This document shows, piece after piece, positions 33,982 through 42,352 of a DNA stretch of 64,000 nucleotides. The notes beneath the pieces were generated by a model that did no database searches, was not told the origin of the DNA, and worked only from the letters and a program-made list of their open reading frames with translations. Position numbers and translations under genes: made by a program. Position 1 is the first letter of the stretch; every line of letters begins with the position of its first letter. The stretch lies in NCBI RefSeq assembly GCF_029840925.1, contig NZ_JAOCDM010000010.1:19894-83893 (forward strand). Reading direction: 5' to 3'. Source of the stretch: Pseudomonas sp. GD03858. Its GTDB lineage: Bacteria; Pseudomonadota; Gammaproteobacteria; Pseudomonadales; Pseudomonadaceae.

Positions 33982-33997
33982 TTGTATGTTTAAACAA
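33982..33997. promoter_or_regulatory. HexR operator upstream of edd
   Basis: TTGT-ATGTTTAA-ACAA is a perfect match to the HexR consensus TTGT-N8-ACAA, 124 bp upstream of the edd start. Confidence 0.85.
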
Positions 33998-34044
33998 AAT
34001 ACTGCCAGCAAAAAGGCTTGTTTTCTATCTCTCGGTGAATAATC

Positions 34045-34059
34045 TTGTAATTCCAACAA
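34045..34059. promoter_or_regulatory. HexR operator upstream of gap
   Basis: TTGT-AATTCCA-ACAA is a perfect match to TTGT-N7-ACAA, 66 bp upstream of the gap start. The overlapping AACAACAAAA could also serve as a Crc/Hfq motif if it is transcribed. Confidence 0.85.
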
Positions 34060-34124
34060 CAAAACCGTTTCAGTGAAGCTGCCCTTTGTGCCACAGGCTT
34101 CACCCGACTGCCAGAGGTAACGCC

Positions 34125-35126
34125 ATGACCCTACGCATCGCCATCAACGGATTCGGTCGCATCGGCCGCAACGTCCTGCGCGCACTGTACACGCAGGGCT
34201 ACCGCCAGGACCTGCAGGTCGTCGCCATCAATGACCTGGGCGACAGCGCGATGAACGCCCACCTGCTCAAGTACGACAGCGTCCACGGCACCTTCGACGC
34301 CAGCGTCGAGGTCGACCACGAAAGCCTCACCGTCAATGGCGATCGCATCGCCGTCAGCGCCATCCGCAACCCCGCCGAGCTGCCCTGGAAGACCTTGGCC
34401 ATCGACGTCGTCTTCGAGTGCACCGGACTGTTCACCGAACGCGCCAAAGCCGCCGCCCACCTGGCGGCCGGCGCTGGCAAGGTGATCGTCAGCGCCCCGG
34501 CCAAGGGTGCCGACGCCACCGTGGTGTACGGGGTCAACCACGATGTGCTGCGCGCCTCGCACCAGATCATCTCCAATGCCTCGTGCACCACCAACTGCCT
34601 GGCGCCGATCGCCCAGGTGCTGCACCGCGAGTTCGGCATCGAACAGGGCCTGATGACCACCATCCACGCCTACACCAACGACCAGGTGCTCACCGACGTC
34701 TATCACAGCGATCCGTACCGCGCCCGCTCGGCCACCCAGTCGATGATTCCGAGCAAGACCGGCGCCGCCGAGGCGGTGGGCCTGGTGCTGCCGGAACTGG
34801 CCGGCAAGCTCACCGGCATGGCCGTGCGGGTGCCGGTGATCAACGTGTCGTTGGTCGATCTCACCGTCAACCTCAAGCGCGAGGCCAACGCCGACGAAGT
34901 CAACCAGCTGTTCCTCGAGGCCAGCCGCCACTCCCGGGTGCTGGGCTACAACGCCCTGCCGCTGGTGTCGTGCGACTTCAATCACAACCCGCTGTCGTCG
35001 ATCTTCGACGCCAACCACACCCGCGCCAACGGGCGCATGCTCAAGGTGCTGGCCTGGTACGACAACGAATGGGGCTTCTCCAACCGCATGCTGGACAACT
35101 GCCTGGCGTTGTTCAACGCCAGGTGA
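34125..35126 (+). CDS. gap: Glyceraldehyde-3-phosphate dehydrogenase, type I
   Basis: This 333-aa NAD-dependent enzyme oxidises the glyceraldehyde-3-phosphate made by Eda. The start is ATG 34125 after CAGAGGTAACGCC. It shows the Rossmann motif [10 protein letters not shown], the catalytic Cys in [12 protein letters not shown] near residue 155, and the C-terminal [12 protein letters not shown]. It is divergent from edd and part of the HexR regulon (called gap-1 in P. putida). Confidence 0.96.
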   Translation: MTLRIAINGFGRIGRNVLRALYTQGYRQDLQVVAINDLGDSAMNAHLLKYDSVHGTFDASVEVDHESLTVNGDRIAVSAIRNPAELPWKTLAIDVVFECTGLFTERAKAAAHLAAGAGKVIVSAPAKGADATVVYGVNHDVLRASHQIISNASCTTNCLAPIAQVLHREFGIEQGLMTTIHAYTNDQVLTDVYHSDPYRARSATQSMIPSKTGAAEAVGLVLPELAGKLTGMAVRVPVINVSLVDLTVNLKREANADEVNQLFLEASRHSRVLGYNALPLVSCDFNHNPLSSIFDANHTRANGRMLKVLAWYDNEWGFSNRMLDNCLALFNAR

Positions 35127-35140
35127 CGTTTTGCACGGTT

Positions 35141-35291
35141 CCCTGTAGGAGCGGCCTTGCCGAGGCGTCGGACCGGTCGGAAAGGGCTGCGAAGCGGCCC
35201 CAGCAATATCTGTATCCACATCGAAATCCTGGGGCCGCTGCGCGGCCCTTTCCGACCGGTCCGACGCCTCGGCAAGGCCGCTCCTACAGGG
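35141..35291. repeat. REP pair (GGAGCGGCCTTG class)
   Basis: Two long inverted arms, each containing the GACCGGTCCGACGCC-type segment, lie between gap and the ECF sigma gene. They probably also end or stabilise the gap mRNA. Confidence 0.95.
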
Positions 35292-35352
35292 ATCGCGTTA
35301 GCCGCAATATTTACCTGTTCGTGACATTTCCGCGCTTGACCTTTGGCACGGA

Positions 35353-35367
35353 TGATAAGCATTATCA
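35353..35367. promoter_or_regulatory. Fur box upstream of the ECF sigma gene
   Basis: TGATAAGCATTATCA is a 7-1-7 inverted repeat that differs at one base from the ideal TGATAAT-N-ATTATCA. It lies 30 bp before the sigma-factor start, as expected for iron repression. Confidence 0.88.
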
Positions 35368-35396
35368 TTCATCCGAAAAATCGACCAGGTTTCCCC

Positions 35397-35909
35397 GTGA
35401 GTCAGTCCCGGTTCAATTCAGTGTTCCTCACCCAGCGCCTTACCTTGCTGCGCACGCTGCAGCGCATGGTGGGCAACCCCAGCACAGCCGAGGATCTGCT
35501 TCAGGAAACCTACCTGCGCGTTACCCGCGCCCTGGGTGAACGGCCCATCGAACACCTGGAGCCGTTCGTCTTCCAGACCGCGCGCAACCTCGCCCTGGAC
35601 CACCTGCGCGCCCGTCGGGTGCAGGCCCGGACCCTGGTGGACGACGTGCCCGAGCAGGTCCTGCACAACGTCGCCGCCCAGGTCGGCAGCAGCGAGGACG
35701 CCGCTCACGCCGAACAGTTGCTCAAGCACCTGAGCGTCAGCCTCGGCCAGTTGAGCGCACGCCAGCAACGCATCTTCATCCTCAGTCGCCTGCACGGCGC
35801 CAGTTACCTGGAAATCGCCGAGCAGTTGCAGGTTTCGGCCAGCACCGTGCAGAAGGAACTGAAACTGATCATGGCCATCTGCATGGGCGTGGCCGATCGT
35901 CACCAGTGA
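35397..35909 (+). CDS. FecI-like ECF sigma factor (iron/heme starvation)
   Basis: This 170-aa sigma factor has region 2 (AEDLLQETYLRVTRAL... PFVFQTARNLALDHLRARR) and region 4 (LSARQQRIFILSRLHGASYLEIAEQLQVSASTVQKEL). I start it at GTG 35397, because the frame upstream (to 35343) runs through the Fur box. It should direct transcription of the receptor gene at 37089 when the receptor signals ligand. It is followed by its FecR-type partner. Confidence 0.92.
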   Translation: MSQSRFNSVFLTQRLTLLRTLQRMVGNPSTAEDLLQETYLRVTRALGERPIEHLEPFVFQTARNLALDHLRARRVQARTLVDDVPEQVLHNVAAQVGSSEDAAHAEQLLKHLSVSLGQLSARQQRIFILSRLHGASYLEIAEQLQVSASTVQKELKLIMAICMGVADRHQ

Positions 35910-36002
35910 CCCGACCGCTCGCCGCCGATCCGCGCAAACCCCTTGCCATGCGCCGGGCCTGCGCCGATCATGCGCAAAAAAATGCCGCTGCAAGGATTCC
36001 CC

Positions 36003-36965
36003 GTGACCGACCACCCCGCCCCTCGCCCGACACCCGCCGAGCCCGACGCCCGCGCCCGTGCCCGCGAAGAGGCGCTGGACTGGTTGATCCGCCTGCAGTG
36101 CGCCGATGAGCAAGACACCCAGGCGTTCGAGCACTGGCTCGGCGCCGAACCGGAGAACGCCGAAGCCTATGTCGAGGCCGAAGCGCTATGGAATGGCACG
36201 CCACTGCGCCAGGCCGCCGACCGTCTGCACCGGCGGCAGCGGCACTCGCTTGGCGGACGCCTGCGCAGGCACTGGAAACCACTGGCCACGGCCGCCGTGC
36301 TGCTGGTCGGGCTGTTCACCTTCGGCAACCTGCCCGTACGCCTGCAGGCCGACCACCTTACCGTGGTCGGCGAGCGCCAGCGCCTGCAACTGGACGATGG
36401 CGCCAAGGTGCTGCTCAACACCAACTCGGCCTTCGCCAGCGATGTGCAGGGTGGTCGCCAGGTGGCCCGCCTGCTGCAGGGCGAGGCGTACTTCCAGGTA
36501 TCGGGCAGCAGCCAGCCTCCGCTGGAGGTGAGGGCTGGCCCCTTGCGCGCCAGCGTGCGCGATACCGACTTCGCCGTGCGCTACCTCGATGGCGAGGCTC
36601 AGGTCCGCGTGCAACGCGGCGATGTCGACCTGCAGGCAGCGAGTGACCAGCGCATCCGCCTCAGCGCTGGCGACAGCATCAACGTCGGCCCCAAGGGCTT
36701 CAGCGAACGCCAACGCGCGGACCTGCGCAAGGACCTGGCCTGGGTCGAAGGCCGCCTGGTGTTCGAGAACTGCCCGCTCAGCCAGGTGCTGGCCGAAGTC
36801 CGCCGTTACTACCCCGGCTGGATCATCAGCCGCAATGCCGAGCTGGAGCAGGTCGCGGTCACGGGCAACTACCGTCTCGACCAGCCGCTGGAAACGCTTC
36901 GCGCCCTGGCTCACATCACCTCGGCGCAATTGCACGAGTACCCCGCGCTGGTGATTCTCAACTGA
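36003..36965 (+). CDS. FecR-like anti-sigma factor / signal transducer
   Basis: This 320-aa inner-membrane protein has an N-terminal cytoplasmic FecR_N segment (ALDWLIRLQCADEQDTQAFEHWL), one membrane helix near residues 95-115 (TAAVLLVGLFTFG), the periplasmic FecR domain and a C-terminal STN-like DUF4974 domain. I prefer GTG 36003, with AAGGA 6 nt upstream; in-frame ATGs at 35970 and 35982 are alternatives. It sits between the sigma gene and the receptor gene. Confidence 0.88.
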   Translation: MTDHPAPRPTPAEPDARARAREEALDWLIRLQCADEQDTQAFEHWLGAEPENAEAYVEAEALWNGTPLRQAADRLHRRQRHSLGGRLRRHWKPLATAAVLLVGLFTFGNLPVRLQADHLTVVGERQRLQLDDGAKVLLNTNSAFASDVQGGRQVARLLQGEAYFQVSGSSQPPLEVRAGPLRASVRDTDFAVRYLDGEAQVRVQRGDVDLQAASDQRIRLSAGDSINVGPKGFSERQRADLRKDLAWVEGRLVFENCPLSQVLAEVRRYYPGWIISRNAELEQVAVTGNYRLDQPLETLRALAHITSAQLHEYPALVILN

Positions 36966-37026
36966 TCCGAAGTTTTTTTACGCGATCGCCCCCTGTCGCC
37001 CGTCTCGTTATAGCCAATACGATTGA

Positions 37027-37046
37027 TTCTCGTTCGAAAACGAGAA
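37027..37046 (+). promoter_or_regulatory. 8-bp tetraloop hairpin in the leader of the receptor gene
   Basis: TTCTCGTT (37027-37034) and AACGAGAA (37039-37046) pair perfectly around CGAA, 42 nt before the receptor start. It could be an operator or an RNA element; its function is unknown. Confidence 0.5.
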
Positions 37047-37088
37047 CAAACACTGCCTATAACCCACGCGCGACAGGGAGCGCTCTCG

Positions 37089-39695
37089 ATGCCCACAGGT
37101 CAAACCCGCCCGTCCTCTTCTTCCCGCCGTAGCGGGCAATTGTCCCTGTTGACCCTGGCCCTGCTCGCCAGCGGCGCCTGCAGCCTGCCGGTGCTGGCCG
37201 TGGAGCCGGCCCAGGCGAGCAGCCCGCGCATGGGCGACTACCGCTTCGCCATCACCCAGCAGCCGCTGGTCGAAGCCATCAACGCCTTCAGCAAGGTGAC
37301 CGGTTGGCAGGTCGGTTTCAGCGCCACGCTGGCCGACGGCGTCGCCTCGCCGGGCGTGCAGGGCTCGCTGACCCCGGAGGCGGCACTGCAGCGCCTGCTG
37401 CGCGGTACAGGCCTGAGCTACCGCAAGATCGGTAACGGCAACGTGGTGCTCGAGCGCCAGTCCGCCGGCAACGTCATCGCCCTGCAGCAGGTCACCGTCA
37501 GCGCCACCCGCAGCGCCCAGGATGTCAGCCAGGTGCCGAGCACCGTCAGCGTGCAGACCCGTGAGCAGCTGGATCGGCAGAACGTTAACGACATCAAGCA
37601 GCTGGTGCGTTACGAGCCCGGCGTTTCGGTGTCCGGCACCGGCCAGCGCAGCGGCCTGAACGGCTACAACATCCGTGGTATCGATGGCGACCGGGTGCTG
37701 ACCCAGGTGGACGGCGTAACGATTCCCGACAGTTTCTTCTACGGTCCCTATGCCCAGACACAACGCAACTACGTCGATCCGGAGATCGTCAAGCGGGTGG
37801 AGATCCTGCGCGGCCCGGCCTCGGTGCTGTACGGCAGCAATGCCATTGGTGGCGCGGTGAGCTACTACACCCTGGACCCGGAAGACATCATCAAGCCAGG
37901 CAAGGATGTCGGCGCACGCCTGAAGTCCGGCTACAGCTCCGCCGACGAAAGCTGGTTGACCTCGGCCACCGTCGCGGGCCGCCAGGGCGAGTTCGACGGC
38001 CTGCTGCACCTGAGCCAGCGCAACGGCCATGAGACCGAGTCCTATGGCGGGCACGGTGGCCCCGGCATCGCGCGAACCAAGGCCAACCCCGAAGACGTTC
38101 GCACCACCAACGTGCTGGCCAAGCTGGGCTGGAATTACGCCGATGACGCGCGACTCGGGCTGACCTACGAGCACTACAAGGATGATCGCGACCAGAACAT
38201 CCTCAGCGCGGTGGGTGGGCCGTATGACGGCAACCGCCCCCTGGGCATGTACCGCAGCCGTACCGGTAACGACACCGTTACCCGCGAACGTTTCGGCATC
38301 AATCACGAGTTCGGCCTGGACACACTGCTCGCCGACCACGTCAAGTGGAGCCTGAACTACCAGATCGCCAAGACTGACCAGGAAACCTCTGAAATCTACT
38401 TCCCGTTCAGCCGCACTGTGCTGCGCGAACGCGACACCACCTACAAGGACCGCCAATGGGTGCTCGATGCCCAGCTGGACAAAGCGTTCCGTATCGGTGA
38501 AACCGACCACCTGCTCACCTACGGCACCACGCTCAAACATGAAAAGATCACCGGCCTGCGTACCGGCAACGGCACCTGCCTGGTGGTGGGCGGCGCCTGC
38601 CGCTTCATCGGCCAGAACAGCCCGGCCGACACCCCGGCACCGGTCAGCGACTTCCCGGATCCGACCATCAACACCTACAGCCTGTTCGCCCAGGATGAGA
38701 TCCGCTGGAACAACTGGACCTTCCTGCCCGGCGCACGCTACGACTACACCCGCATCGATCCGAAGATGACCGCCGAGTACCTGCGGGGCGTCCAGGACAC
38801 CAGCCCGACCCCGGAAAGCGGTATCGATGATGCTGACAAGAAGTGGCACCGTCTGTCGCCCAAGCTTGGGGTGACCTATGCCTTCAACGACAACTACACC
38901 TGGTACGGCCAATACGCCGAAGGTTTCCGTACGCCAAGCGCCAAAGCCATCTGGGGTCGCTTCACAAACCTCGCCGGAGGTTATGCGGTGGAGCCCAATC
39001 CAGGTCTGGAACCGGAAAAGAGCAAGAGCTACGAAACCGGACTGCGTGGCAACTTCGACGCTGGCAACTTCGATGTGGCAGTGTTCTACAACAAGTATCG
39101 CGACTTCATCAATGAAGAGGCCGTCAAATCGTCCAACCTGGGTAGCGCCTTCCAGGCCAGCAATATCAAGCACGCGACCATCAAGGGCGCCGAGGTCAAG
39201 GGTCGTCTGAACCTGGACCGCTTCGGCGCGCCAGAGGGCCTGTACACCGTCGGCTCCATCGCCTATGCCTACGGGCGCAACGACGACACCGGCCAACCTC
39301 TCAACAGCGTCAACCCGCTGACCGGCGTGTTCGGCCTGGGCTACGAGCAGGTTGACTATGGCACCCAGCTCAGCTGGACCGTGGTCAAACGCAAGAACCG
39401 CGTGGACGACACCAAGTTCTTTGCTCCCGACGGTTCCAGCTCCGATTTCCGTACCCCTGGCTACGGTGTGCTCGACCTGACCGGGTTCTACCGGATCACC
39501 GACGATCTGACCATCAATGGCGGTTTGTACAACCTTACCGACAAGAAGTACTGGCAATGGGATGACGTGCGCAAGTACGCCATGGTCGGCAACCCCAATG
39601 GGCAGAGCGAAGCAGCCGCTACCCAGCCGGCCAACCTGGATCGCCTGACAGCCCCTGGCCGTAACTTCGCCATCAATCTGGTGTGGGATATCTGA
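37089..39695 (+). CDS. TonB-dependent transducer receptor, probably for heme or hemoprotein
   Basis: This 868-aa outer-membrane receptor starts at ATG 37089 with GGGAG upstream. After a signal peptide (cleaved about residue 40) comes an STN signalling domain (about 48-115), then the plug (from about residue 135, QVTVSATRSAQDVSQVPSTV) and a 22-strand barrel ending in NFAINLVWDI. The pair FRTPS...NPGLEPEKS resembles the FRAP/NPNL boxes of heme receptors. The STN domain, FecI/FecR genes upstream and heme oxygenase downstream indicate a heme-sensing cell-surface signalling system. No His lies between the two boxes, unlike classical heme receptors. Confidence 0.85.
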   Translation: MPTGQTRPSSSSRRSGQLSLLTLALLASGACSLPVLAVEPAQASSPRMGDYRFAITQQPLVEAINAFSKVTGWQVGFSATLADGVASPGVQGSLTPEAALQRLLRGTGLSYRKIGNGNVVLERQSAGNVIALQQVTVSATRSAQDVSQVPSTVSVQTREQLDRQNVNDIKQLVRYEPGVSVSGTGQRSGLNGYNIRGIDGDRVLTQVDGVTIPDSFFYGPYAQTQRNYVDPEIVKRVEILRGPASVLYGSNAIGGAVSYYTLDPEDIIKPGKDVGARLKSGYSSADESWLTSATVAGRQGEFDGLLHLSQRNGHETESYGGHGGPGIARTKANPEDVRTTNVLAKLGWNYADDARLGLTYEHYKDDRDQNILSAVGGPYDGNRPLGMYRSRTGNDTVTRERFGINHEFGLDTLLADHVKWSLNYQIAKTDQETSEIYFPFSRTVLRERDTTYKDRQWVLDAQLDKAFRIGETDHLLTYGTTLKHEKITGLRTGNGTCLVVGGACRFIGQNSPADTPAPVSDFPDPTINTYSLFAQDEIRWNNWTFLPGARYDYTRIDPKMTAEYLRGVQDTSPTPESGIDDADKKWHRLSPKLGVTYAFNDNYTWYGQYAEGFRTPSAKAIWGRFTNLAGGYAVEPNPGLEPEKSKSYETGLRGNFDAGNFDVAVFYNKYRDFINEEAVKSSNLGSAFQASNIKHATIKGAEVKGRLNLDRFGAPEGLYTVGSIAYAYGRNDDTGQPLNSVNPLTGVFGLGYEQVDYGTQLSWTVVKRKNRVDDTKFFAPDGSSSDFRTPGYGVLDLTGFYRITDDLTINGGLYNLTDKKYWQWDDVRKYAMVGNPNGQSEAAATQPANLDRLTAPGRNFAINLVWDI

Positions 39696-39703
39696 TCGAC
39701 TGA

Positions 39704-39739
39704 AAAGGGCGGCGCCCGCGATGCAGGTGCCGCCCGTTT
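39704..39739 (+). terminator. Terminator-like hairpin after the receptor gene
   Basis: AAAGGGCGGC and GCCGCCCGTTT pair across a 15-nt loop, 9 nt after the stop, with a short T-run. Confidence 0.7.
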
Positions 39740-39843
39740 CAAGTCATGAGAATGATTTCACTTCGCAGGTGAGGTTTTTTTACTGTCCCGCGTCTTCTCT
39801 TTCGTCTTGTCACTAGACAGCCCCATTTCCCAAGGATGCCCCC

Positions 39844-40449
39844 ATGACCACTCCGTCCGCCGAACGCGCCGCGCTGCGCTCCCAACGCCTGAACCAGGTC
39901 ACCCACGCCCCGCACACCGAGCTCGACGCCCTGGTCAAGTCGCACAAGCCGTTCGACAGCCGCGAAAGCTTCGCCCGCTTCGTGGTCGCCCAGTACCTGT
40001 TCCAGTCCGAACTGCAAGCGCTGTACACCGACCCCAAGCTGATCGCCATCGTTCCTGACCTGGCCGAGCGCTGCCGCGCCGAACAGGCCCGCCTGGACCT
40101 GGCCGACCTCGACACCGAAGTGCCGGCGCCGTTCGCCGGGGCCTTGCAGAACCCAAGCCTGGGCGAGGCCCTGGGCTGGATCTTCGTCTCCGAAGGCTCC
40201 AAACTGGGCGCCGCGTTCCTGATCAAGCGTGCCGTGGCCCTGGAACTGTCCGAGACCTTCGGCGCTCGTCACCTGGGCGAGCCAGCCGGTGGCCGCGCCG
40301 AAGGCTGGAAACAGTTCACCCGGATCCTCGACGGCCTGGAATTGTCGCCCGAGGAAGACGCCGCCGCCGAACGTGGCGCGGTCGCCGCCTTCGAGCGCTT
40401 CACCGAGCTGCTCAAGCATGCCTACGCCACCGACGCGGCGCTGGCCTGA
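39844..40449 (+). CDS. hemO: Heme oxygenase (bacterial PigA/HemO type)
   Basis: This 201-aa cytosolic enzyme opens heme to release iron, biliverdin and CO. It shows the proximal-His region QVTHAPHTELDALVK near the N-terminus and the distal helix motif GWIFVSEGSKLGAAFLIKRA near residue 125. Length is right for the family. The stretch TGAGAATGATTTCA around 39746-39759 upstream loosely resembles a Fur box. It completes the heme-uptake locus. Confidence 0.92.
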   Translation: MTTPSAERAALRSQRLNQVTHAPHTELDALVKSHKPFDSRESFARFVVAQYLFQSELQALYTDPKLIAIVPDLAERCRAEQARLDLADLDTEVPAPFAGALQNPSLGEALGWIFVSEGSKLGAAFLIKRAVALELSETFGARHLGEPAGGRAEGWKQFTRILDGLELSPEEDAAAERGAVAAFERFTELLKHAYATDAALA

Positions 40450-40499
40450 CACGCTTTACCCCGGCCGCCTGCGGGCGGCCGCACCGTTGCAGTGAGACC

Positions 40500-40913
40500 A
40501 TGACCCGAATCGCCCGCTCGAAACTGTCCCGTCTGCTCTACGCGATCCTCGCCTACGTCAGCCTGGGGATAGGCCTCGTGGCCATCGTCATCCCCGGATT
40601 GCCGACCACCGAATTCATCCTGCTCGCCGCCTGGGCCGCCACCCGCAGCTCGCCGCGCCTGTCAGCCTGGCTGGAGAACCACCGGCTGTTCGGCCCGATT
40701 CTCTTCAACTGGCGCAACGGCAAGGTGATCCAGCGGCGCGCCAAGATCAGCGCGACCATCAGCATGCTGCTGTGTGCCGGCCTGATGCTGACCTTTCTCG
40801 AACACCGCTGGCCGGTGTTCCTCGCCATCGGCGGCATGACCCTGGGCAATCTGTGGATCTGGTCGCGCCCGGAACGCCCGACCACGCAAGGCGCCGTCGA
40901 ACTGCGAGGTTGA
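40500..40913 (+). CDS. YbaN family (DUF454) inner-membrane protein
   Basis: This 137-aa protein of the DUF454 family has hydrophobic segments at about residues 12-50 and 80-115 and the conserved GLPTTEFILLAAWAATRSSPRLSAWLENHR. DUF454 genes are often found beside heme-uptake genes, but no biochemical function is known to me. It is 50 bp downstream of hemO and probably co-transcribed. Confidence 0.85.
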   Translation: MTRIARSKLSRLLYAILAYVSLGIGLVAIVIPGLPTTEFILLAAWAATRSSPRLSAWLENHRLFGPILFNWRNGKVIQRRAKISATISMLLCAGLMLTFLEHRWPVFLAIGGMTLGNLWIWSRPERPTTQGAVELRG

Positions 40914-40971
40914 TTCATTTGCGCCGCGGCGCCAGATGTACTGCAATGGGGTCCACGAAGGAGGATCCCGC

Positions 40972-42318
40972 ATGCGGCCGTTGCTCGAGACCATCGCCGA
41001 CTCCCTGACTCTGGACACCGATGCCGTGCGCTGGCACGGTATCGGCGCCCTGCCCTCCGCGTTCGCCGTCACCGGCCTGGCCTCGGCCAGTTTCGCGGCC
41101 TGCGGTCTGGCCTTGGCCAAGCTGCTGGCAAGCCAGTTGCACCACTGTCCGCCGGTCAGCGTCGATCGCCGCCTGGCATCGCTCTGGTTCGGCACCAGCC
41201 TGCGCCCTCTGGGCTGGCAGCCACCGCCCTTGTGGGATGCCATCGCCGGCGACTACCAGGCCCGCAATGGCTGGATACGCCTGCACACCAATGCGCCCCA
41301 TCATCGCGCCGCGGCCTTGCAGGTGCTTGGCTGTCCGGCCGACCGGGACAGCGTGAGCAATCGAGTGCTCGCATGGGATGCCGACGCCCTGGAAACCGCC
41401 ATCGTCAAGAACGGCGGCTGCGCGGCGCGCATGCGCAATTGGCAGGAGTGGTGCGGGCATCCTCAAGGCCTGGCGGTCAACCGCGAGCCGCTGATTCTGC
41501 GCGAGTCTCACGCGGGCGCGCCGCTTGCCTGGCAAGGCAGCGAGGCCAGGCCGCTGAACGGAATCAAGGTGCTCGACCTCACCCGCATTCTCGCCGGCCC
41601 CATTGCCACTCGCCTGCTGGCCGGCTTTGGCGCCGATGTGCTGCGCCTCGATCCACCTGGCTGGGAAGAGCCGGCGGTCGCCGCCGAAGTCACGCTGGGC
41701 AAACGCTGCGCGCGCCTGGACCTGCGCACCCGCGCGGGCCAGGAGGTTTTCCGACAACTGCTGGCCGAAGCCGATGTACTGGTCCACGGCTACCGCGCCG
41801 ATGCCCTCGAGCGCCTTGGGTTCGGCGCGCAGCCACGCCGCCAGCTCAACCCCGGCCTGATCGATGTGAGCCTCAACGCCTATGGTTGGAGCGGCCCCTG
41901 GCGAGATCGGCGTGGATTCGACAGCCTGGTGCAGATGAGCACTGGCATCGCGCGCGAAGGCATGCGTTGGCGACAGATGGACCGGCCCGTGCCGTTGCCG
42001 GTGCAGGCGCTGGACCATGCCACAGGGTACCTGATGGCCGCCGAGGTGATACGCGCGCTGACCGAGCGCCTGCGCAGTGGCGAGGCTTGCCAAAGCCGGC
42101 TGTCGCTGGCGCGTACCGCCAAGCTGCTGATCGAGCGGGGAACGATGGAGGAGGATCTGCCGTTGGCGGCGGAGTCACCCGAGGATCTCGACCCCGTCAT
42201 GGAATGCACGGCCTGGGGCGAGGCACAACGGATCAGAGGGCCGTTGAAAGTGGGTGAAGCGTCGATGGCCTGGGAGCGTGGGGCATCGCAACTGGGCTCG
42301 GCACAGGCACAGTGGTGA
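40972..42318 (+). CDS. Family III (CaiB/BaiF) CoA-transferase, with an N-terminal extension
   Basis: This 448-aa protein starts at ATG 40972 after GGAGGATCCC. The family's N-terminal hallmark, LNGIKVLDLTRILAGPIATRLL, appears only at residue ~198, and the catalytic Asp in RGFDSLVQMSTGIA is about residue 317. The first ~190 residues (RNGWIRLHTNAPHHRAAALQ ... HPQG) resemble the distal part of CaiB proteins, so the protein looks like a truncated distal half followed by a proximal half. The enzyme would move CoA between carboxylic acids; its substrates are unknown. It lies 58 bp after the DUF454 gene. Confidence 0.8.
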   Translation: MRPLLETIADSLTLDTDAVRWHGIGALPSAFAVTGLASASFAACGLALAKLLASQLHHCPPVSVDRRLASLWFGTSLRPLGWQPPPLWDAIAGDYQARNGWIRLHTNAPHHRAAALQVLGCPADRDSVSNRVLAWDADALETAIVKNGGCAARMRNWQEWCGHPQGLAVNREPLILRESHAGAPLAWQGSEARPLNGIKVLDLTRILAGPIATRLLAGFGADVLRLDPPGWEEPAVAAEVTLGKRCARLDLRTRAGQEVFRQLLAEADVLVHGYRADALERLGFGAQPRRQLNPGLIDVSLNAYGWSGPWRDRRGFDSLVQMSTGIAREGMRWRQMDRPVPLPVQALDHATGYLMAAEVIRALTERLRSGEACQSRLSLARTAKLLIERGTMEEDLPLAAESPEDLDPVMECTAWGEAQRIRGPLKVGEASMAWERGASQLGSAQAQW

Positions 42319-42324
42319 TGGATC

Positions 42325-42352
42325 CGTGGGAGCGGGCTTGCCCCGCGATTTT
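42325..42352. repeat. Single REP unit between convergent genes
   Basis: GTGGGAGCGGGCTTGCCCCG is one REP unit at the junction of the CoA-transferase and arcD2 stop codons. Confidence 0.85.

Noticed and set aside
35343..35396. Earlier start for the ECF sigma gene.
   Set aside because: The extension reads through the Fur box, so translation from there is unlikely.
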